This document shows, one piece after another, positions 57,122-64,000 of a stretch of 64,000 nt of DNA. The first letter of the stretch is position 1; each line of letters opens with the position of its first letter. The DNA lies in the NCBI RefSeq assembly GCF_900090245.1, contig NZ_FMDN01000008.1, positions 167,517-231,516 of the forward strand, in the 5' to 3' direction. The notes under the pieces were generated by a model. The model searched no databases and was not told where the DNA came from. It saw only the letters and a program-made list of their open reading frames with translations. The position numbers and the translations under genes were made by a program. The DNA is from Micromonospora halophytica (GTDB taxonomy: Bacteria > Actinomycetota > Actinomycetes > Mycobacteriales > Micromonosporaceae).

Positions 57122-58387
57122 ATGAGCGACGACCATCCGCGGTACCTGGCGAAGGAACTGGACGCCAACGACCCGCTGGCGCATCTGCGTGACCGATTCT
57201 TCGTCGCCGACGACGACCTCATCTACCTCGACGGCAACTCCCTGGGGCGGCTTCCTGCGGCGACCCCTGCGCACCTCGACCGGGTGATCCGTCACGGCTG
57301 GGGGGACCGACTCGTCCGCTCCTGGACGAGCTGGATCGACTGGAGCCGCCGCATCGGCGACCGGCTCGCCGCCACGGCGCTCGGCGCCCGGGAGGGCGAG
57401 GTGGCCGTCTCGGACTCCACCTCCGTCAACCTCTACAAACTGGCCAGCGCGGCGCTCGACGCCGCCCCGGCAGGTCGGCGCACGGTCCTCGTCGACGCCG
57501 AGGACTTCCCCACCGACCGCTACGTCCTGCAGGGTCTGACCGACGCCCGCGGAATGACGCTGCGGGCTATGCCCTCCGACCTGGACCACGGGCTTCAGCC
57601 GGGCGAGCTACGGGCGGCCCTGGACGGCGACATCGCGCTGGTGCTGCTCTCCGCGGTGAACTACCGCTCCGGGGCGCTGCTCGACATGGCGACGGTCAAC
57701 ACCGCCGCCCGGGAGGCCGGGACGGTGGTGCTGTGGGATCTGTCGCACGCGGTGGGGGCGATCCCGGTCGACCTGGACGGCACCGGGACCGACCTGGCGG
57801 TCGGCTGCACCTACAAGTACCTCAACGGCGGTCCGGGCGCGCCCGCCTTCCTCTACGTACGCCGGGAGCTGCAACACCGGCTCCGCCAACCCATCCAGGG
57901 CTGGTTCGGCCAGCGCGACCAGTTCCGGATGGCCGCGGACTACGATCCCGCCCCCGACGTCGACCGCTTCCTGGTGGGCACCCCGCCCATCCTCGCGCTG
58001 GCCGCCCTCGACCCCGCCCTGGACGTGCTCGACGAGGCCGGGGTCGACCGGGTACGGGAGAAGGGGCAACGCCTCGGCCAACTGATCATCGAGCTGACCG
58101 ACGCCTGGCTCACACCGCACGGCTTCCGGGTTGCCTCCCCCCGCGACCCGCGACGGCGCGGCAGCCACGTCAGCCTGCACCACCCGGAGGCACTACGCAT
58201 CTCCCGCGCCCTGGCGACGCAGGGCCGGGTGGTCGGCGACTTCCGCACCCCGGACCGGCTCCGGCTCGGCCCCGCACCCCTCTACACCCGCTTCGTCGAC
58301 GTCTGGGACGCGATGGACCGGCTGCGCGACATCGCGGAACGACGCGCCTGGGAGCAGGTGGCCGACGAGCCCTGCCGGGTCACCTGA
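57122..58387 (+). CDS. kynU: Kynureninase
   Basis: 421 residues; ATG at 57122 is preferred over upstream in-frame GTG because GGAGG lies 7 nt upstream. PLP enzyme cleaving kynurenine (or 3-hydroxykynurenine) to (3-hydroxy)anthranilate and alanine. Motifs: YLDGNSLGRLP, SWTSWIDWSRRIGD, SDSTSVNLYKL, LWDLSHAVGA and CTYKYLNGGPGAPAF with the PLP lysine; QPIQGWFGQRDQF is also diagnostic. It is about 10 kb from the tryptophan dioxygenase and on the opposite strand, at the right edge of the locus. The pair suggests dedicated supply of anthranilate, although a catabolic/NAD-linked role cannot be ruled out; no other NAD genes are present. Confidence 0.95.
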   Translation: MSDDHPRYLAKELDANDPLAHLRDRFFVADDDLIYLDGNSLGRLPAATPAHLDRVIRHGWGDRLVRSWTSWIDWSRRIGDRLAATALGAREGEVAVSDSTSVNLYKLASAALDAAPAGRRTVLVDAEDFPTDRYVLQGLTDARGMTLRAMPSDLDHGLQPGELRAALDGDIALVLLSAVNYRSGALLDMATVNTAAREAGTVVLWDLSHAVGAIPVDLDGTGTDLAVGCTYKYLNGGPGAPAFLYVRRELQHRLRQPIQGWFGQRDQFRMAADYDPAPDVDRFLVGTPPILALAALDPALDVLDEAGVDRVREKGQRLGQLIIELTDAWLTPHGFRVASPRDPRRRGSHVSLHHPEALRISRALATQGRVVGDFRTPDRLRLGPAPLYTRFVDVWDAMDRLRDIAERRAWEQVADEPCRVT

Positions 58388-58499
58388 GCTGCCGCTCAGC
58401 ACCCCGGCAGCCGGTCGGTGGCCAGGCCGAGCGGCTCACCCGGTCGTGCCACGCGAGTTGGCCCAGCTCAGGAAACGCGACCGGGCGGCGTGCGGGTTG

Positions 58500-59207
58500 T
58501 CAGCCGTCGGCCCGGCCCGGCCGGATGACGGTGAAGACGGCCCCGGCCGGATCGGCGAGCGCGCAGACCCGGCCGGTAACCACGTCCCGTGGTGCTACCA
58601 GAAGTCGCCCGCCCTGCCGTTGGGCCCGCTCGGCGACGTCGTCCGGGTCCGCCACGGCGAGGTAGACCATCCAGCCGGCGGGTAGCAGGGTGTCCAGCGG
58701 CGGGGGCGTCTTGAGACGGCCGGCGACGGGCGCACCACCGTTGGTGAGCAGGGCGTACGAGTCGTCGGGGGCGCCGGGCGGCACGGCGGCGCGCAGATCC
58801 AGGGCATCGGCGTGGAACCGGTCGGCCCCGGCCGGATCGTTGGTCATGTACTCGTACCAGCAGGGCCGGCCGGGGCCGGGGAACACCGCGGTCAGGCCGG
58901 TACGCAGCCGGAAGCTCCCACCGAGCGGGTCGTGCACCTCGTCGCCGGTCAGGCGGGCTCCGGCCCGGCTGGCCGCAGCCTGGACGGCCGTCGCGTCGGC
59001 GGCGCCGAAGACGGCCCACCAGCGGGCCGGGGCGGGGCCGGCGCGCAGCTCGGCGGCGGGAACGCCGTTCATGGACGCGGTGAAGCCGTCGGCGGTGGCG
59101 GTGTAGGTCCAGCCGAGCAGGTCGTTGTAGAAGGTGCGGGCGGCGTCGAGATCGCTCGTGACGAGTTCGGCGCCGGCGGGGATCGGTGATGTGCGGGGTG
59201 CGTTCAC
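58500..59207 (-). CDS. VOC (glyoxalase/bleomycin-resistance fold) family protein
   Basis: 235 residues from a GTG after TTAGGAG. Two tandem VOC repeats are visible: one beginning PIPAGAELVTSDLDAARTFY (split as AELVTSDLDAARTFYNDLL) and a second beginning RPCWYEYMTNDPAGADRFH and ending ADPAGAVFTVIRPG. The fold covers glyoxalases, ring-cleavage dioxygenases and antibiotic-binding proteins. Metal ligands are not obvious enough to assign catalysis. It lies 112 bp from the kynureninase stop on the opposite strand, and may be a general gene or a drug-binding protein. Confidence 0.8.
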   Translation of the reverse strand: MNAPRTSPIPAGAELVTSDLDAARTFYNDLLGWTYTATADGFTASMNGVPAAELRAGPAPARWWAVFGAADATAVQAAASRAGARLTGDEVHDPLGGSFRLRTGLTAVFPGPGRPCWYEYMTNDPAGADRFHADALDLRAAVPPGAPDDSYALLTNGGAPVAGRLKTPPPLDTLLPAGWMVYLAVADPDDVAERAQRQGGRLLVAPRDVVTGRVCALADPAGAVFTVIRPGRADG

Positions 59208-59232
59208 CTGATTCTCCTAACCGGACGGCTGA

Positions 59233-61242
59233 TCAGGATTCAGGATGCCCTATGACGTTCGCGACGGCGCTGTTGCCCTGCCACTCGTCGGGGCCCCGAC
59301 GCAGCAGCTCGTCCAGGGGGATCGGCCGGCCGAGGTGGTAGCCCTGTCCGGCGTCGACACCCAGCGCCCGCAGCGCCGGCACCAGCGCGGCGTGCTCGAC
59401 CGACTCGGCGACCGTGCGCATGCCCAGACCGTGCGCGGCGCGGACGACCGCGTCGATGAGCACGGGGTCGGCGCCGCCATGGTCGGCCTGGCGCACGAAG
59501 TCACCCGCGATCTTGACGGTGCTGAAGGGCAGGTGCTTGAGGTAGGCGAACGATCCGAAGCCGGCGCCGAAGTCGTCCAGACTCAGCCGGCAGCCGGCGT
59601 CGCGCAGGGTGCTGGCGAGGTGCCGCACCGCGGCGACGTTGGTGATCGCCGCGGTCTCGGTGATCTCCAGACCCAACCGGCTCGCCTCGATCCCGGCGGC
59701 GCGCAGCGTCCGCGCCACCCAGTCCCCGAAGCCCGGCGACTCGAGGGAGCGGGCGGAGATGTTGATGTCGAAGCGCATCCGTGCCGTCATGGCCACCGGG
59801 TGGGCCAGCGCCGTCGTGGCGGTGGCCACCACCCACCGGTCGAGTTCGCCGATCAGGTCGTCGCGTTCCACCGGCGGTAGGAACTCGGCCGGCGACAGGG
59901 TGGGTTCCTCGCCGTCGCGCAGCCGGATGAGCAGCTCGTGACTGACCACGTCCCCGGTGGAGAGGTCGACGATCGGCTGGGCGTCGAGACGCATCCGGTT
60001 CTCGTCGAGGGCCTTGCGAACCCGGGTCACGACGCTGACGCGCTGCACGACGTGCCGGTACTGCTCCGGCAGGTAGAGCCGGGCACGGTTGCGCCCGGCG
60101 TTCTTCGCCTCGTACAGGGCGAGGTCGGCGTGGGCGAGCATCGTGTCGCGGGTGTCGCCGGGTTCCAGCGAGGCGGCCCCGATGCTCAAGGTCACCCTCA
60201 GCCCGGTGCCGGCCAACGGTACGGGAGTGCGGACGGTGGCGTTGCACAGCGTCTCGGCGATGGCGAGGGCGTCTTCGGCGTGCGCCCCGGGCAGGACGAC
60301 GGCGAACTCGTCGCCCCCCAACCGGCCCAGCACCGTTGCGGGTGGCAGCTCGCGCAGCAGCAGCCGGGCCAGGACGCGCAGCACGTCGTCGCCCACCGCG
60401 TGCCCGTGCACGTCGTTGATGTCCTTGAAGTTGTCTATGTCGATCAGCAGCAGCGCGCCGGGCCTCTCCCGCCGCTCGGCGAGCAGGTCGTCGAGGCGGG
60501 CCAGCAGGGCACGCCGGTTCGGCAGATCGGTCAACGGGTCACGCTCGGCCAGCCGGGTCAACTCGTCCTGGATGCGCCGCATCGCGGTGATGTCGTGGGC
60601 GGTGCCCAGGACGCGCACCGGCGCGCCGGTGGGGTCGGTGAAGACCTCGCCGTAGCACTCGAAGACGCGCAACGTCGCGCGGTCGGCGAGGTACATCCGA
60701 TGCGTGTAGGAGAACGACCCGCCGGTGCGCAACGCCGTCTCGAGGGTCTGCTCGATCATGGCGACGTCGTCCGGATACAGCATCTGCCGGTACGATTCGT
60801 AGTCGAGGTTCGTGCCGGGTGGCAGACCGAACATCTGCAGCAGCACGTCGCTCCAGACGACCGCGCCGGTCAGCACGTCCCACTCCCAGGTGCCCACCTT
60901 CGCGAGCTGCTCGATGTGGGCCAGCCGCCACCGGTAGTTGCGCCCTCGATCGCGCTCCTGGCGTTCGGCGCTGACGTCGCGCAGCTCGTACAGCCGCACC
61001 GGCTGCCCCTCGTGCTCCACGCCGTGGCACCGCACCTGCAGCCACATGGTCGCCCCGTCGGACCCTCTGACGGGTAGCTCCACAGCGGACTCGCCGGGCT
61101 CGACCTGCCCCAGCGGCAACTCCCCCAGCCCGACGCCCAACCGGCGACCCGCCAGGTTGCACCAGAGACACCGACCATCGGGGGCGAGTATCGCCAGGGC
61201 GGTGGAGGCGGTGTCCGCCGCGAGTGCCGGCAAGGTGCTCAC
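59233..61242 (-). CDS. PAS-GGDEF-EAL cyclic-di-GMP signalling protein
   Basis: About 669 residues from a GTG at 61242; a longer frame exists upstream but is antisense to the lectin gene and not protein-like. N-terminal PAS-like regions (~10-80 and ~100-235; GTWEWDVLTGAVVWSD), GGDEF domain ~260-415 with intact LGGDEFAVVLPG (diguanylate cyclase signature) and EAL domain ~430-660. The EAL motif reads ELLIR, the DDFGAGFGSF segment is kept, but the usual KIDxxF is KIAGDF, so phosphodiesterase activity may be weak. No membrane helices are evident, so the protein is cytosolic. Not obviously tied to the biosynthetic locus. Confidence 0.88.
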   Translation of the reverse strand: MSTLPALAADTASTALAILAPDGRCLWCNLAGRRLGVGLGELPLGQVEPGESAVELPVRGSDGATMWLQVRCHGVEHEGQPVRLYELRDVSAERQERDRGRNYRWRLAHIEQLAKVGTWEWDVLTGAVVWSDVLLQMFGLPPGTNLDYESYRQMLYPDDVAMIEQTLETALRTGGSFSYTHRMYLADRATLRVFECYGEVFTDPTGAPVRVLGTAHDITAMRRIQDELTRLAERDPLTDLPNRRALLARLDDLLAERRERPGALLLIDIDNFKDINDVHGHAVGDDVLRVLARLLLRELPPATVLGRLGGDEFAVVLPGAHAEDALAIAETLCNATVRTPVPLAGTGLRVTLSIGAASLEPGDTRDTMLAHADLALYEAKNAGRNRARLYLPEQYRHVVQRVSVVTRVRKALDENRMRLDAQPIVDLSTGDVVSHELLIRLRDGEEPTLSPAEFLPPVERDDLIGELDRWVVATATTALAHPVAMTARMRFDINISARSLESPGFGDWVARTLRAAGIEASRLGLEITETAAITNVAAVRHLASTLRDAGCRLSLDDFGAGFGSFAYLKHLPFSTVKIAGDFVRQADHGGADPVLIDAVVRAAHGLGMRTVAESVEHAALVPALRALGVDAGQGYHLGRPIPLDELLRRGPDEWQGNSAVANVIGHPES

Positions 61243-61370
61243 CTGGGGCCACCACTTCCTTCGCCGATCAGGGCGCAGCACGACGACCACCGACGGACGG
61301 TCATCCTGGCGCGACGGGGAGTCTACCGACCGATCCCGCCGATCCGCTCGATGCACCCGCACGACATGGT

Positions 61371-61922
61371 TCAGAACCACTGCCGTACGACCACCGCCGC
61401 GCCGCCGCCGTTGTCGCCGAGGTTGTTGTCGTTGAAGGTGAAGACCAACTGCGGCGCCGGATCGCCATTGCTGGAGAACAACATGCAGTCGCTGTCGGTG
61501 CCGACCGGGAACCAGGAGCTGGACCCGTACATCCGGCTGGTCTTCTTCACCCACATCGCGCCCCCGGTGACCCGGGCGATGAGCGCGTACCGGGGGGCAC
61601 CGGGCGCCGGCCATCCGCCGGCGACGGGCGCGGCCGGTAGCTCGCCGGCGATGCTCTTGGTGGTGCCCCACGCGTCGATCCGGACGCTGCCCTGCGCCTT
61701 CACCCTGAAGGCGTCCCCGTGGATGATGTTGATGGGCGACGTCCACGTCGTCTGCCGGTTCCCCGGCGCGAACCAGGCGGCGGGGTCCTGGTGCTGCGCA
61801 GTGGTCGAGTCGTAGCAGCCGTCCAGGGCGGTGTCGGCCGCCGCCGGACCAGCTGGCAGCAACGTGACCGTGAGCGTCACGACGAGCGCGGCGACGGCTG
61901 AGATGATGGTGCTGACCCGCAT
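61371..61922 (-). CDS. Secreted LecA (PA-IL)-like lectin domain protein
   Basis: 183 residues with a Sec signal peptide (MRVSTIISAVAALVVTLTV, cleavage after the AAADT region). The mature domain resembles Pseudomonas LecA/PA-IL lectins: AFRVKAQGSVRIDAWG, RYALIARVTGG, SWFPVGTDSDC and FTFNDNNLGDNGGG, the last placing Asp and Asn where LecA binds calcium and galactose. Single domain, no transmembrane segment, so it should be a free extracellular sugar-binding protein. Two cysteines could form a disulfide. Homology is by eye and the fold call is moderate. Confidence 0.65.
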   Translation of the reverse strand: MRVSTIISAVAALVVTLTVTLLPAGPAAADTALDGCYDSTTAQHQDPAAWFAPGNRQTTWTSPINIIHGDAFRVKAQGSVRIDAWGTTKSIAGELPAAPVAGGWPAPGAPRYALIARVTGGAMWVKKTSRMYGSSSWFPVGTDSDCMLFSSNGDPAPQLVFTFNDNNLGDNGGGAAVVVRQWF

Positions 61923-62065
61923 GGCGACTCCTGTCGCAGAGCCCGCCGACGGCAGTGGCGGGTGGTGGCGCCCAGTGTGTCCGACCCCGACAAGTAGCGT
62001 CCGACAGCCGGATCACCGTCCCGGACGACTCCGGGGCGGTCCCGTACGCCTCCAGATCCCCGATG

Positions 62066-64000
62066 TCACGGTGTGGTCAGGGCGAACCGGTGCACCGTCA
62101 CCGCGCCGCCCAGTGACTGAGTGGCGTAGTTGAAGATGCCGAACCGATATCCCATGAAGAACTGCCAGGCGTGGTTGAGGGTCAACGCGTTGCCCAGCGG
62201 TGTGAAGGTGACCCCGTCGGTGCTGTACGAGAATCTTGCCTGCCGACCCGAGCCAGGTCGGATGTCGGCGTTGGCCCGCAACCAGATCCGCCCGCCGGAC
62301 ACCGGCGCGCTGGCGATCTCGGTTCCGGTGCCGGTGGTGTTCCAGTTGTCGGTGCCCATGGTCAGGCCATTGGTCATGACCACGCGGGTGGCACCGTTGT
62401 CCCGTCTGACGCCGATCCACGCTGACGTGTCGCGCAGCATCGCGAGCCCGGCCCGGTCACCGTCGCGCATCGTGGAGTAGTCCAACTCGATGGTTCCGGT
62501 CGAGGTCGGCCCCTGGATGCGGTGGGTCAGTGTGTTGCGGGCCCGGTAGAGGTCGTTGGTGACCGACGCGGTCTGCAGGCGCAGGCCGTTGTTCACCGAC
62601 CACCGGCTGTTGTCCGGGTTGTGGTTCCATTCGTACTGGACGCCGAGGGTGGTGCCCGGGAAGGTGTCGGTGCCGGTGAGCGGCTTGACCGGACGCGGCG
62701 GCAGCGGGTTGGGGTAGTTGACGCCCCAGGAGCCGTCGACCGTCTGCACCTGCGGCCAGCCGTCACTGGTCCAGCTGATCGGTGCCAGCGTCGGCATCCG
62801 ACCGCCCGGGTACGCGTCGGTGAAGGCCATGTAGTACCAGGCCCCGTTCTGGGTCTGCACCAGTCCGCCCTGGTGCGGCACCCCGCCGCCGGAGATCGGA
62901 CCCGGCAGGTTGAGCAGCACCTGCCGCTGCTCGTACGGACCGAACGGGCCGTTGGTGGACTTGAGCACGTACTGGCCGTTGGCGGGGCGGGTGAGCCAGA
63001 TGTAGTAGGCGCCGTCGCGCTTGTAGAACCGGGCGCCCTCCAGCGTGCCGATGCTCGACGGCGTCTGGTAAACCTGCTGGGCCCGCACCTGGGTACGCCC
63101 GTCGGCGGACAGCTGGGCCACGCTGATCGTGCCGTTTCCGTACGCGACGTACATGGTGTCGTTGTCGTCGATCAGCATCCCGGCGTCGTAGTAGCAGTTG
63201 GGGATGGTGGCGTGCCGGCTCCAGGTGCTGTCGACGGCCGACGCGGTGTAGATGTGCGTCTGGGCGAAGTCGATGCAGCCGGCCCAGTAGAAGGTCCGGT
63301 TGCTCGGCCGGTAGTTCAGTGTCGAGGCCCAGATCCCGTCCACGTACGCATGGCTGCCGTTGGCCATGTCGTACTTCGATCCGAAGTCCAGCCTGGGCAC
63401 GGAGTGACCGGCGAATTCCCAGTTCACCAGGTCCCACGACCGCAGTACGGGGGCACCGGGCGAGTAGTGCATGGTGGAGGCGGACAGGTAGTAGACGTCG
63501 CCGACCCGGATGATGTCGACGTCGGCGAAGTCCTGCCGGACGACCGGGTTGGTGAAGGTGCCGCCAGGCGTGCCGGTGTCGCCGACGCGGACGAGTTGCC
63601 ACTGCTGGTGGCTGCCGTTGAAGTCGTCGTACTGCACGATGTTGCCGCCGTCTGCGGTCGAGGCGTTCTGCACCTCCACCGCCTTGTCGGAGTTCCGGTT
63701 GATCAGCCGCACGTACCCACCGGCCGAGTCCGCCAGCCGGAACTGCTGGTTGGTCCCGTTGTGATCGGCCCACTGGACGATGGCGGCGCCGTCGGCGGTG
63801 GAGAAGTTGTAGACGTCGAGGACCTTGCCGGAGTGCCGCGACTTGATCCGGTAGTAGCCGCCGCCGGAGTCGACGAACTGCCACTGCTGCCAGTTGCCGT
63901 TGTTGCGTGACCACTGGGTGATCCGCGCCCCGTCGTTCGTGGCCAGGTTGTACACGTCGAGCGCCTTGCCGCTGTTCCGGTTCACCAGCACGTACCAGGC
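62066..64000 (-). CDS. Secreted GH43 glycosidase with ricin-type beta-trefoil repeats (5' end missing)
   Basis: The gene enters from the right edge; ~644 residues are visible. Residues ~1-135 of the visible part are ricin-B-like repeats (NRNSGKALDVYN, SRHSGKVLDVYN, NRNSDKAVEVQN, each followed by QQW/QQF) that bind polysaccharide. The catalytic five-bladed GH43 domain follows (FADVDIIRVGDVYYLSAST; GTLEGARFYKRDGAYYIW), with candidate Asp in FADVD and Glu in LEGAR. A C-terminal beta-sandwich (from ~DTFPGTTLGVQY) matches those of GH43 xylosidases/arabinofuranosidases. Predicted extracellular plant-hemicellulose degradation. The signal peptide is outside the window. Confidence 0.88.
   Translation of the reverse strand, partial: AWYVLVNRNSGKALDVYNLATNDGARITQWSRNNGNWQQWQFVDSGGGYYRIKSRHSGKVLDVYNFSTADGAAIVQWADHNGTNQQFRLADSAGGYVRLINRNSDKAVEVQNASTADGGNIVQYDDFNGSHQQWQLVRVGDTGTPGGTFTNPVVRQDFADVDIIRVGDVYYLSASTMHYSPGAPVLRSWDLVNWEFAGHSVPRLDFGSKYDMANGSHAYVDGIWASTLNYRPSNRTFYWAGCIDFAQTHIYTASAVDSTWSRHATIPNCYYDAGMLIDDNDTMYVAYGNGTISVAQLSADGRTQVRAQQVYQTPSSIGTLEGARFYKRDGAYYIWLTRPANGQYVLKSTNGPFGPYEQRQVLLNLPGPISGGGVPHQGGLVQTQNGAWYYMAFTDAYPGGRMPTLAPISWTSDGWPQVQTVDGSWGVNYPNPLPPRPVKPLTGTDTFPGTTLGVQYEWNHNPDNSRWSVNNGLRLQTASVTNDLYRARNTLTHRIQGPTSTGTIELDYSTMRDGDRAGLAMLRDTSAWIGVRRDNGATRVVMTNGLTMGTDNWNTTGTGTEIASAPVSGGRIWLRANADIRPGSGRQARFSYSTDGVTFTPLGNALTLNHAWQFFMGYRFGIFNYATQSLGGAVTVHRFALTTP

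Noticed and set aside
59233..62016. Longer 927-residue version of the GGDEF-EAL protein
   Set aside because: The added N-terminal part overlaps the lectin gene in another frame and is not protein-like; the GTG at 61242 gives a normal start before the PAS region.

Overview
The window is very GC-rich actinobacterial DNA: third codon positions are saturated with G/C, GTG starts are common and genes pack with ATGA or TGATG overlaps. The protein repertoire (large PKS-NRPS, secreted GH43 with ricin-type repeats, GTG-started regulators) suggests a Micromonospora-like or related actinomycete; the genus is an inference. I see no tRNA, rRNA, CRISPR array, insertion sequence or prophage.

Flanks. 1-3768 holds housekeeping-type genes: a PfpI/DJ-1 fragment, an SCP2-like protein fused by overlap to a glycogen-debranching-type enzyme, and an APH-fold kinase. 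58500-64000 holds a VOC protein, a PAS-GGDEF-EAL regulator, a secreted LecA-like lectin and the C-terminal part of a GH43 glycosidase.

Core. About 4.1-58.4 kb reads as one natural-product locus. A minus-strand block runs from about 46.8 kb down to 8.4 kb: tryptophan 2,3-dioxygenase, an acyltransferase-fold protein lacking its catalytic residues, a C-A-PCP NRPS, a four-module NRPS ending in a reductase domain, an FAD monooxygenase, FAAL-ACP-Cy-A(Ox)-PCP, KS-AT-ACP-Cy-A-PCP-E*, acyl-CoA dehydrogenase, type II thioesterase, methyltransferase and a second FAD monooxygenase. Left of it lie an alpha-oxoamine synthase, a HisC-like aminotransferase and an MFS exporter. Right of it lie alanine racemase, a plus-strand ACP / ferritin-like diiron protein / stand-alone FAAL operon, a minus-strand operon of NarL-type regulator, branched-chain aminotransferase and acyl-CoA dehydrogenase, then an alpha/beta hydrolase, a KAS III and kynureninase.

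How it may work (inference). Two chain-building units are visible. One is a five-module peptide line released reductively as an aldehyde or alcohol, plausibly started by an acyl group activated by FAAL on the free ACP and oxidised by the diiron protein and/or dehydrogenase. The other is a FAAL-initiated thiazole / malonyl / thiazoline line. Tryptophan dioxygenase plus kynureninase point to a kynurenine- or anthranilate-derived precursor. Whether the two lines make one hybrid molecule or two cannot be told from sequence alone. I do not recognise the whole arrangement as a characterised cluster; this needs a cluster-database comparison.
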